Below, one piece after another: positions 1 through 9,890 of a stretch of 64,000 bases of DNA (its first letter is position 1; the number at the start of each line of letters is the position of its first letter). Under the pieces are notes generated by a model that saw only the letters and a list, made by a program, of their open reading frames with translations, did no database searches and had not been told where the DNA came from. The DNA lies in contig QANZ01033471.1 of NCBI GenBank assembly GCA_003254925.1, positions 1 through 64,000 of the forward strand, given 5' to 3'. The DNA comes from Chamaecrista fasciculata. Its lineage: Eukaryota; Streptophyta; Magnoliopsida; Fabales; Fabaceae. Position numbers and translations under genes: made by a program.

Positions 1-239
1 AACTAGACCCTAATGTTAATTCATTAAAATGAGAAGAAATTGAAGACAAGAAATTTATATAAGATTATAAATTTGATTTCACGGGATAAATCATATTAAA
101 TTGCAATAAGTATAACTAATTAAAAACATATCAACCGAATTCCATGGATTTTTACCGAACCAAAAGGCAATAGTCACAAATAAATCCAAATATATCGAAG
201 AATTCATTGAGATGATATGTAATTAATTAACCCCTTATT
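1..239. other. AT-rich flank, nothing recognised
   Basis: AT-rich sequence with no open frame of note, no splice-linked coding and no repeat that recurs elsewhere in the window. Confidence 0.5.
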
Positions 240-1890
240 GATTAATTCCAATATAGATTAAAAACCCTAAAATCCTAAACCCAAAAACCCTGAACCCTAA
301 AATCTTAAAACTTTAAAACTTAAAATCCTAAAACCCTAAACCCTAAAATCCTAAACCCCTAAAAAAACCACTCTCTTGCAATTTGGTCCCTGGGTCCTCA
401 AATTTATTAAATCAGAATTAAAAAAAAACATTTTGGTCCCTAAACTCTAATTTCATCAACATCATCATCTTCATCATGATCATCATCATCATCTTCACCT
501 TCATCACCTTCATCATCTTCATCATCTTCACAATTAACCATCATCCATCTCAGATCTTCATCATCATCGTCATCTTCTTCTCCCACAAACCTCACAAAAC
601 CCCCAATCGAAAACTTCATCATCGTCAACCTCATTTCATCATCTTCATCGCTGACGAACATCATCACTGTGAACCACCATAAAATCTGTCGATTTATAAT
701 CTTCCAAAACAGGATCGGACGTCGATTTCGTCTTACTCAACTGAATCCGTCGATTTCGTCTTCCTCAACTGAATCGGAGGATTGGACGTCAATTTTCAAA
801 AATGATGATGATCCTGTTTTGAATGTTTACCTGCTCGCCAACTACCAGATACGAAGAGGATAAACCTTGGTTGGGAAGGATAGGATGAATGTATGAATGA
901 GAATTGGAATGGTGGTGAGTTGGTGAAATCGAGAAACAAGAAGAAGAGGATAAACCCAGAAACATGCCAACTATAGGGTTTTAGGGTTTAGGGTTTTAGG
1001 ATTGAAGGATTTAGTGTTTTAAGATTTTAGGGTTTAGGGTTTTTAATATTTTTAAGGACTAAATTGAATGAAGATTTAAAAAAATTAAGTTTTAGGGATT
1101 TAGGGTTTAAGGTTTAGGGTTTTAGGGTTTAGAGTTTAGGGTTTTAGGGTTAAGGTTTTAGGGTTTAGAGTTTGGTGTTGGTGGTTTAGGCTTTAGGGTT
1201 TTTAATACTTTTAAGGACTAAATTAGAATGTTTGGAAGAGTTTTGGGACACTTTACAATTTTATTTTGAGGATTTGGGACTAAAATGAATGAAGATGATG
1301 AAAAGAGGGGGAATTGAGAATAATGGGATAAGAATGGGTGAGGGACCTAATTGCTCAAATTAGATTTTTTTAGGGTTTAGGTTTTAGGGTTTAGGGGTTT
1401 AGGGTTTAGGGTTTAGGCTTTATAGTTTTAGGGTTTAGAGTTTGGGTTTTAGGATTTAGGTTTAAAGGTTTTCAATACTTTTAAGAACTAAATTGGAATG
1501 TTTAGAAGAGTTTTGGGACACTTTACAATTTTATTTGAGGATTTGGGACTAAAATGAATGAAAATGCTGAAAAAGAAGGGGAATTGAAAATAATGGGATA
1601 AAAATTGATGTCAGGGACCAATTTGTCCAGACACGAATTTTCTATTCTTTTTTAGTAATAATGCTGATGTGGCGAAATTTACACAGTTGACATATTTTTT
1701 TTTTCAGTTTAACCCGTGTTGACGTGGTAGATAACGTGGCACGTAAGCTTTTTTGAAACGTCAGGTTGACGGAAGGACTTATTTGTCTAACGTTCGACAA
1801 ATTCGGGGACTTATTCGTCTATTTCATTAATCCAGGGACCAAACTGTAAACACGTCATAAACCAAAGACCTATTTGGTAGTTTACTCATG
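240..1890. repeat. Composite repeat with inverted telomere-like arrays
   Basis: The left part (about 255-365) holds degenerate CCCTAAA units on the + strand. The right part (about 965-1195 and 1370-1465) holds degenerate TTTAGGG units, so the two arrays face each other. Between them lies CAT/TCA-rich low-complexity DNA (about 452-660). A unit of about 150 bp (about 1198-1343) that starts near AATACTTTTAAG and contains GGGACACTTTACAA is repeated imperfectly at about 1468-1612. The right margin (1640-1890) has the ATTTGTC and GGGACCAAA phrases common in plant non-autonomous transposons. I read this as a decayed non-autonomous element or nested elements that have expanded telomere-like minisatellite DNA. 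It is not a true chromosome end, because ordinary genes follow. Confidence 0.6.
452..660. repeat. CAT/TCATCA low-complexity tract
   Basis: Trinucleotide-like CATCAT/TCTTCA runs dominate. The reverse strand reads as a run of Asp and Glu codons, which comes from the low-complexity DNA and not from a gene. Confidence 0.7.
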
Positions 1891-2814
1891 ATTTTCCATA
1901 AAACATTACACCTAATGAAACTTTAAATATAAAAATATGATACAAATTATAGCTTTTAAAATATCAATTATATTCAATATAAAGTATTGATGAAACGTGT
2001 AGGTAATTGCTATAATATATAATTGTAGGTGTAAATTTCCTAAAATATTGATTGAATTGCCAATTTGCTATAAAGATAATAAAGTAATGATAACTAATTA
2101 ATGGTCTAATTTCATCTACTATAATTCAAAATTGTATAGCCTATTGAATTTCAAATTTTCGTTTTGTTGGTAAACATTTATGGCACCAGATTTTGAAATT
2201 TTTGAACCCCCATAATTTTTTTTTTATTTTGACCAAGAACCCCCACAATATAAATACTACCAATTTTGAAAAACTCAATATAAATACACTACTTCACAAT
2301 AGAGTAAGCAATGTTCATCACAACTTTCACCTACGTGTACCCATTATACGTTTATGTTTTTAATCAACTTCTAAAATATTTTATACAAAATCTTTCCTAT
2401 TATAGCGGACTTGAATATAAAATTTCTTAGATTAGAGGGAAAATGTGAGTGGCAAAATAGTTCAAGTATTACCGCTTTATAGGCATGAAATGACAATTTG
2501 GTCTCTCTTTTTTTTGGTTGAAAACAATTTGGTCTCTAAAAGACCATAGAGTTATGAGGCGTACTAAAATATTAAAATATACATTTAGCTTCATAAAGAT
2601 CAAAATGGTGTACTTTTTAGTCCTTTTTATGAGGCGTTTGTGTATTCCCAAGAGTAGCATAATTTCCTTAAATAGCCACTTTTTAGTCCTTTGCAAGTGG
2701 AGGTTTTGTTTCCAATTATAGAGTCAATAGGCTTAAATATTTAAGGATTTTATATAAGGAGCCTATTCAAATATGGAAGTCAACCTATAATAATTGTTAG
2801 GATACCCAGGTAAT
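1891..2814. other. AT-rich intergenic DNA
   Basis: No gene seen. Around 2495-2530 there are two copies of an AATTTGGTCTCT phrase about 40 bp apart, and around 2570-2690 short inverted phrases including TTTTTAGTCCTTT. These are scraps of the 'ggtccc/ggtctc' repeat vocabulary found elsewhere in the window. No element boundary could be set. Confidence 0.4.
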
Positions 2815-2823
2815 TAAAAAATA

Positions 2824-3401
2824 GGGTAAATTACAAAAAAGGGCCATGTGGTTTGGCCCATTTTCAGATAGGGTCCCTGTGGTTTGCTCTGTTAACAAAA
2901 AGGGTTCTGAGGTATATTTTCGTTCAAAATTTGACGGAAATTTTGGCTAAAATACTATTTTAAGTCCCTAACTATTAATTTTTTATGCGTTTGACTCCCT
3001 ATTTGTATGAGAGGACTTTGACGCAAAAAAAGAAAAGTTTCATGGTAATAAATGAAATTTCACCCTTCAGTTTCTCTCCCCCTCTCTCTCGATGAACTCT
3101 CTCTCACTCTCTCTCCAATTTAAGAAACTGAAGGGTAAAATTTCATTGATTATCACAAAACTTTTTTTTTTTGCATCAAAGTCCTCTCATATAAATAGGG
3201 AGTCAAACGCATAAAAATTAATATTTAGGGTCTTAAAATAGTATTTTAGCACAAATTTCCGTCAAATTTTGGACGAAAATATACCTCATGACCTTTTTTG
3301 TTAACGAAACAAACCACAGGGACCCTATTTGACATTTTTTAAACCACAGGACCCTATCTGAAAATGGGCCAAATCACATGGCCCTTTTATGTAATTTTCC
3401 C
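2824..3401. mobile_element. Foldback MULE-type MITE with 9-bp TSD
   Basis: A 578-bp element that is almost entirely an inverted repeat, with each arm about 270 bp. It begins GGGTAAATTACA and ends ATGTAATTTTCCC. Matching phrases can be followed inward on both arms (GGGCCATGTGG / CACATGGCCC, GGGACCCTAT / ATAGGGTCCC, GAGAGGACTTTG / CAAAGTCCTCTC). The centre is CT-rich (about 3075-3115). Flanking 9-mers TAAAAAATA (2815-2823) and TAAAAGATA (3402-3410) differ at one base. A 9-bp duplication is the Mutator-superfamily mark, and no transposase is present. Transcribed through, it would form a long hairpin. Confidence 0.75.
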
Positions 3402-3410
3402 TAAAAGATA

Positions 3411-4599
3411 ATATTTCCTAATAAACTGGGTTATGAGAACTTTTGAAAGTAAGGGAGTAATTATATTATTAAACCTGTGACAATTAAATTAGATGTCATT
3501 TGATATTTGTCATCATTGACACATCATCCCAAACATGTGACAACCTATAATAATTGGGAATTGGCATTTGGAACAAATGAATTTCAATATATTATCTGAA
3601 AGTTGATATTGTTATATATATATTCGTTTATCACCTTAGTTTGTTGACAGGTAGAGATCTGCATATCTTTCCTTTTGTGTGTGAATATACAATATTAATA
3701 TATAATCATTTATTTCTTGACAGTTTTTAATTGATGCAATTAGAATGTCCCTTCCAATAATAACGCGCCACTCATAATATTTTTTCGGTGGTTGTCTACA
3801 TCTATGGTTTTTTTAAGTATTGTTGTTTTTATGACATTTTAGGTTGAAGAGCGACGCATTGAGTATTGACGCATTGATTGAGGGACTAATTTTCCTTTTA
3901 TTAAAAATTTAATCGCAGAACTTTATTTGGATATAGTAAAATTTCCTTTTAGGTTTTTCATCAATATATATTTTAACATATTTAATTGAGTCCATATGTT
4001 TTTTACGTGATCTACATGTTTTAGTGACATTTTATGTCTTGAAAAGGATAATTACAATGATATACTAATTGGAAATCAATCTCAGATTGATTTGATTGTG
4101 TTGGATACATAATGCAATATTTGTCTTTTTATTTATCTCCAATACCAGGGATTGAATTTATATATTTTTAGACTAGCACATATCTCATATATTTCATTGT
4201 ATTACCATAGTGCATAGTCCAATAATGTTTTTAATTATAGATTCTGTTTCAATTATTTAGTACTCATATGGCGCACTAATAAAAACTGCATAATAGGTAA
4301 ATTGAATTTTGATTCATTCTATAAAGAGCTAATTGATATACATCAATTATGCAGTTTGCGCACTAGGAAAAATTGCAGAATAGGTATAAGGTGATTTTAA
4401 AAGCAATTGTTGAGTACTTTGCCGCCTTCAAAAACATTTTAATTAGCTTGATACTTTTGCTATTACTTTGTTGTCTTCATCGATTCAGTCTACATCAACA
4501 TTGTTTAAGGTATATAAATCGATAATATTAATTTCTTTATACTCTTAACTTTTGTATTAGTGTATAACAGAATTTGATCTTTTTACTTTTAGGAATTAA
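3411..4599. other. Upstream region of the F-box gene
   Basis: AT-rich DNA without recognisable coding or mobile-element structure. It must hold the promoter and any 5' UTR of the F-box gene at 4600. No confident TATA box can be picked among many AT-rich stretches. Confidence 0.35.
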
Positions 4600-5858
4600 A
4601 TGGATTGTATTTTCCGATTCGGTGAATTTGAGTTACCTGCTGACATTATGCACGTTATGATGACAAATTTCTCAATAGAAGAGTTATTCGATCTTCGCCG
4701 GGTCTCAAAGAATTGGAACAGTAGTATAAGAGACCGAGAATTTATGTTATACTACAGCAAGTTCTGCAGAAAAAACAAGGAACGTCATATTATTATATGT
4801 GATTTTGGAAGGCATATCGAGCCTCATAGAGCTTTTGTTAGCATCTCAAGCGAATATACCAACAAAGAGCAGTGGGACATTTTGTTGTCACGTTTTGGGT
4901 GCTTTAATGATATTAAATTTGATGTCATTGGCTCTATTGATGGTCTAATTTGCTTGGAATTTGAGAACTACAATAACATGCCTATTTGGATAATCTATAA
5001 TCCCGTCACAGGTCAGACGATTGAAGTCAGTCCACCCGATTCACGTGACAAAATAAGTAAGTGTAATTGTTGTCAATATAGTATATATTTTTTTTTGTTT
5101 TTAAGTTGTTTATTGTTTATAAAGGAATATGTTATTTATTAATTTTGTTCCGTTAATAAGATTACAGACTTTATCAGGTCAGCCTTTGCATATATATAAG
5201 GACAATATCAAGTCATACGTAGTTGTACTTATGTGGAAGACGACTCTTAACCAAGACCAATCATGGATTTCAATGTTTGCAACGTCCACACGTAGATGGT
5301 CCACTCCAATGTTGTGTGAATATAATGTTGGCTTACTGCACGAACAAGAAATTTACATAAATGGCAAGATTTATTGGTTGGCTAACATCGAGAACCAGCG
5401 AAAAGAGCAACAGATGCACATCGCCTGTTTTAATGTCGCGAAAAACGAATTTAGTCATTTGGCACTTCCAGATATTCAACGTGGTAATAGTCTGAAACTA
5501 ATAGATGCAAATAACTCCCTTGCAATTGTGTCAAAAAGCCCTCAAGACTTCATTCCGTTGGATTTCTTTGACGTTTGGCGAAAATCAACAACATAAAAAA
5601 AATCCCAGTGGTTGGGACAGGATTGTATCAGCAGGTCCCGTATTGTCCCCATATCAATTTCTTTTCTTCTCTGAGGATAAGTGTGTTTTCGCTGACCCTT
5701 CTATCAAATTCAACTATAGAGATGGTAAGTGTGGAAAGTATTTGCACTACATAGGAAGTGGAATGTTTACACAGTTGAAGGAGATACACGGTACCGTACC
5801 ATATAAGTTTCGTATTAAAGGTTGTGTCATTTACGTTCGTTCTTTGACAACTTTCTGA
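4600..5858 (+). pseudogene. F-box protein gene, one frame break
   Basis: Encodes an F-box protein, the substrate-selecting subunit of SCF (SKP1-CUL1-F-box) ubiquitin ligases. Exon 1 (4600-5056) gives an N-terminal F-box at about residues 10-48 (ELPADIMHVMMTNFSIEELF, then RRVSKNWNSSIRD) and the start of an F-box-associated region (GSIDGLICLE, YNPVTGQ). The intron 5057-5177 (GTAAGT...CAG) keeps frame. Exon 2 (from 5178) continues the associated domain (FATSTRRWSTP, GKIYWLANIE) until a stop at 5594-5596. A second reading frame takes over across an A-run at about 5594-5601 and carries family-like sequence (DKCVFADPSIKFNYRDGK) to a stop at 5856-5858. So the gene carries one frameshift in a homopolymer, which could be a real mutation or an assembly error. 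F-box genes of this class turn over fast and are often pseudogenes. The substrate is unknown. Confidence 0.75.
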
Positions 5859-8009
5859 GTTGAAGTTATTAGGTGATATTAATATTTTATAATTCTGTAG
5901 TGTTTTCTTTCTGTTTCTAAATATGACTGAATAATGAGTAAGTTTTTTCCGAATTGATGGGTTTTCATTTGTTTTATTTCCGCGAATATTTGCAATGCGT
6001 TTAAGACTGCACATATAGCTATGACAAGTTATACATTAACTAAAAGTTGATAAATACATATATACTTTATGATCAGGCGAATACCAATAAAATTGTAGAT
6101 GTTTTTTTCTCAACTTTTTGTATTATAACTATTAACAAAGATGTTGAATATGATAATAAATATTTATTCTTTTTCATTAAGAAGTTTAAAATACAATGAT
6201 AAAAACGTATAGTACGAAATTATAACAAATAGAAGCATTAATTATCATATAGTTTTTATATATGTTTTAATTAATCATATGATGTTTATATTAAAATATA
6301 TCTAACTATAAAGCATCAATAAAAAACAAATAAACAAATAATATGATATTCATCTAAATATTATGTACGTATTATTTAAATAATTTAGTAGCAGAAATTT
6401 TAAAAAATTAATTATATTTAAATAATTTATTAGCAGAGATATTAAATAATTAATTATTATTTTTGAATTGAACATACCATGATATTTTAACCTAAAAATA
6501 GTTACATCTAAAACAATCGCATGTACATCCAAAAAATGCTCTTAAAACAAATACATCATGAGTATTTACAACAAATTCATAATTTCATAATCACATTTTA
6601 GTTCATAGAATAATGTTCTTAAAGAAATTACATAAATCAATGGAATAAATATTTGCTATAATGGTCTTAAAGAACATCACCCGTGCATCGCACGGGTCCA
6701 AAACTAGTTAATGGAAAAGAGAACATGAAATAGTAAATAGTAGCAAAATAAGATGCCATGCCTTTTCAGGCGAAAAAATACCAAGCCTTTCTTTCATCAA
6801 AGTTATGATAACATAGTAAAACTAAAACGTGTAGATGAAAATATCTTATATTAAAAAAAAAAGTTATGGTAACAAATTAGTTAAAAGCAGAGCACTATTG
6901 GCTGGTTCTATCAGTACTTTTTCTATGCAAAATAATAACATGCTTTGGACTCGGGACTCTTTAAAGTGGTAAGAAGAAACATGCTTATCTTCGCCATGTG
7001 TGTTGCTTTGTTTCAATGTTTGGCCATAAACAATCATATATAAAGCAAAGCATCAATAGAAAAGGGAAAGAAGGAGAGAAAAAAAAAAGAAAGGGGAGGA
7101 AAATGGACTAATTAGTGGGACAGTGTCCTTGCAACTTTAATTTGCAATTGCTCAGCCCTACACAGCACATAGCGCCGATGGAGCATCATCACATTGAATC
7201 CACCAATTAGTGAAACGAGAAAGATATATATGCATTACTGAAAATTGTGGTTAAGAAAAACAGATCCTAAAATTTCTGTCCAAATCAGTAAATGTAATTC
7301 TAGGGGCCCAGTTATATTGCTTACGAAAAAGATGCTGTAAATGGAACCACATAGAGATCATATTAGTGATCACACATCACCATTTTCAATTCCCAGCTGG
7401 AAGGATCTTATAAAGTTAGATGAATTATTGTTAGAATCCCATTATACCATTATCTATGAGAAAAAGCTAAAAAGAAAAGAAAACAGACAATGTGATCGGG
7501 ATATATGGCGGCCACCTACGAGGAGGGAGTAGAGGAACATTATCAAAACGATCTACCTAGTAATGGTCAAATTCTTCGTCCTCCTTAATATCATTGTCAC
7601 TTATCACCACATCTTTCTCTAATTCCATCCTTATGTCGGTCGCTCACCAAGTCGCAACTTGCAAAGTATATATGCCTCGCAACTTTATGTTAATTAGTCA
7701 CACTTTTTTCACCATAACTAAATTACACTTGGTGAGTGACGATTTGCCCATAATTTCTGTAAATGTGAATTAAATTCTGAATCTAACAACCAAATTCCAT
7801 AGAATAGGTTTAATTAATATTCATATGTATCCGCATATTGAAGTAAGGACAAAGTCTTATGCATGTATGACACAAACAAACCTCAAGCAAAAAAGAAAAA
7901 AGAGAGAGAGAGAACAATTTAAGAGTGAGAAATATATATCTACATTACCGCATCGACCTTGTCTTGTTGCTGGGGAGAGGTCTCAGAGATTCTGCGTGCA
8001 TGCATTAAT
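5859..8009. other. AT-rich intergenic DNA with a Helitron end
   Basis: Very AT-rich (notably 6050-6660). A Helitron 3' end is annotated at 6661-6707. Beyond it (6708-8009) no gene is supported: short open stretches lack family resemblance and splice partners. A purine-rich AAG/GGA tract lies around 7060-7105. Confidence 0.45.
6661..6707 (+). mobile_element. Helitron 3' terminus
   Basis: An 8-bp stem ACCCGTGC (6679-6686) / GCACGGGT (6690-6697) with a 3-nt loop is followed six bases later by CTAG (6704-6707) and then T. A short GC-rich hairpin just upstream of CTRR, with insertion next to T, is the standard 3' end of plant Helitrons. The element lies to the left. Its 5' end (TC after A) could not be recognised, so whether the F-box gene lies inside it is open. 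Confidence 0.7.
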
Positions 8010-8890
8010 CATATAATGGACACAATCGTGGGAATGAGATAAGAATGAAAACGAACAACGACGGGATAAGAACGAAAAAGCCAATAGAGAGGGTCCGTAC
8101 CATTAAATTTGGGAAAATCCAACTTCACAGAACGCATTGCCGGAGATGAGGTGGGCGGCGGCGAAGGGGGAACGACGGGGGGTGACGAGGATGAGGTCAC
8201 CTGAGAAGCGAAAAGGGATGGTAAGGAAGTTACCTGAGTAGCTAAGCGATCAAATCGGGCAATGAGTGCATCCAAGCTGCGAGACATCGAACTCACAGTA
8301 GCCTCAAGACTATCAAAACGGTGAGATGACGCGTCCGCAATTTCTTTCAAACGAGTAACATCAGTCACCACATCAGCGAACTTAGGAGCCACTGCCATGA
8401 TAACAATGAAAGCACCAAAATGATAGAAATAACGAAAGAAAAATAGATGGAAAGGTAGAAATGGCAATACTGGAATGTACTGTATTAAGTTCTGGAAAGA
8501 AATTAATACAACGAAGGCCCTCTTCGAGTCAGGACAAAACTCCAACAAACAAAATACAAATATTATAATCTGATATCTAGCCAAAAGGTAAAAGAAAGAT
8601 ATATAGCAAAATAACCAACTACAGATCCCAAGGCATAACAGAAAATATTCCCTTCACAAGCCAGCGCATCATTTCTTCATGCAATAGTCAGCAGCCCAAA
8701 CTGGAGCACGAGTTGCACGTTTTGGGCGTTGATTCCCTGCATCTTCACTCATCGATCCATCCTGCAACTGGTCAACTTGAGCCACGTGGACATTTGGCTG
8801 ACCTTCCGCCTTGCCTGACGTATCAAACGTCATGTGTGACGATGAATCTAGAGAGGTGAAACTTTTGGATGTTTACAATTACAAATTGAA
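8010..8890 (-). mobile_element. Broken Ty3/gypsy LTR fossil: pol end, LTR-like, gag start
   Basis: Fossil LTR retrotransposon fragment, reverse strand. About 8670-8885 reads as the very C-terminal tail of a gypsy polyprotein (RPKRATRAPVWAADY). About 8425-8665 is LTR-like, and it shares a phrase around CCTGACTCGAA with the fragment near 18.6 kb. Then comes a leader with GGTGCTTTCATTG, familiar before gypsy gag, followed by a gag N-terminus (about 8100-8399) with a coiled-coil-like stretch, a Pro/Ser-rich linker and KLDFPKFNGTDP. Only the ends of the coding region are present and the piece is plainly broken. The order pol-end, LTR, gag-start suggests a remnant of a tandem or recombined insertion. 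Age: old, as no matching second LTR remains. Confidence 0.6.
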
Positions 8891-9890
8891 TATTTATTCT
8901 CAAAATGAAAATGAAATTGGATGGCTTCCATTAGGAAGATGATCTTTTATTTGCGTCCACACTGTCTTACACTATTATTTTATCGTCTTCCAAGTATGAT
9001 TATTTTTAAGCCTGTCATCCATTCATTGGGTCATATCTTAGGCTGCTTTTAACCCAAGCAACATAAACAGAATAAAGGACAAGATAAAATATATCTAATT
9101 TACATATATGCTTTACAACTTAAAGAATCCAATGGAGACCACAAAAGTCCAAGCCGCCAAAGATGAAGATGGTAGCTTTTATTCACCAACTTGGACAATG
9201 CTAGGAATAGGATCGTGTTGTGACTTGTGTGTGAATCGTGATGCCTTCTAGGTTCTAGCTCTAGGCTCAGTCCAACCAAGTATATTCACACCAATGGACC
9301 CAGATACCTTATGGCTATGAGGAACACTTGACCGTATAACAAATTATACTCACTTTCCTCATCAATCATCCATCAGTACCTAATATTCTGCCTCAGGTGG
9401 TGAAATATCTAAGGCTTAATGGACTTTTCTTGATTAATAAAATAAGAAATAAAAGCCTTTCCCACATGCTCAAAGTAAAGGTATTCTTTTTTGTTGGTGG
9501 TCAAACAAAGTGAGTACTCTTTCGGTCTTTAAGTGTCAACTCTTGGACTGGATCTAGGGCTATGAGTTTAGGCCCATAATTACATTGGACTTGTGCACGT
9601 AAGAAATAATATAACCAACCAAAGAAGGAGCTTTTCATCCTAAGATGTTAAAGCTAAAAAGCCTCACCACATCTTTTTCCATTTTCACCTTGGACGGAAC
9701 TTGTATATTATATATACGGTTGCAGAAGTATTATCTCTAAACTAAATATAAATAGGTAAACTACAAATATAAGTCGGGGTTGGAATAGGAAAGGGCTCCG
9801 CTCAATGTTAGCCTTCAAATAAAAAAAATCAGAAGATAATCAGCAATGAGGGGCAAACAACCAAAAACCCACCCAATCTATGCCTAAACT
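8891..9890. other. Intergenic DNA downstream of COQ10
   Basis: No gene recognised. The stretch just before 9891 must contain the 3' UTR and polyadenylation site of COQ10. The rest is AT-rich unique-looking sequence. Confidence 0.4.

Noticed and set aside
440-667. Open frame rich in Asp and Glu on the reverse strand
   Set aside because: Produced by the CAT/TCATCA low-complexity tract; no start context, domain or splice partners.
965-1465. True telomere or chromosome end
   Set aside because: Units are degenerate, face an opposite array, and are followed by normal gene-bearing DNA.
7341-8016. Short + strand frames downstream of the Helitron end
   Set aside because: Lysine/arginine-rich by purine-tract composition; no homology recognised.
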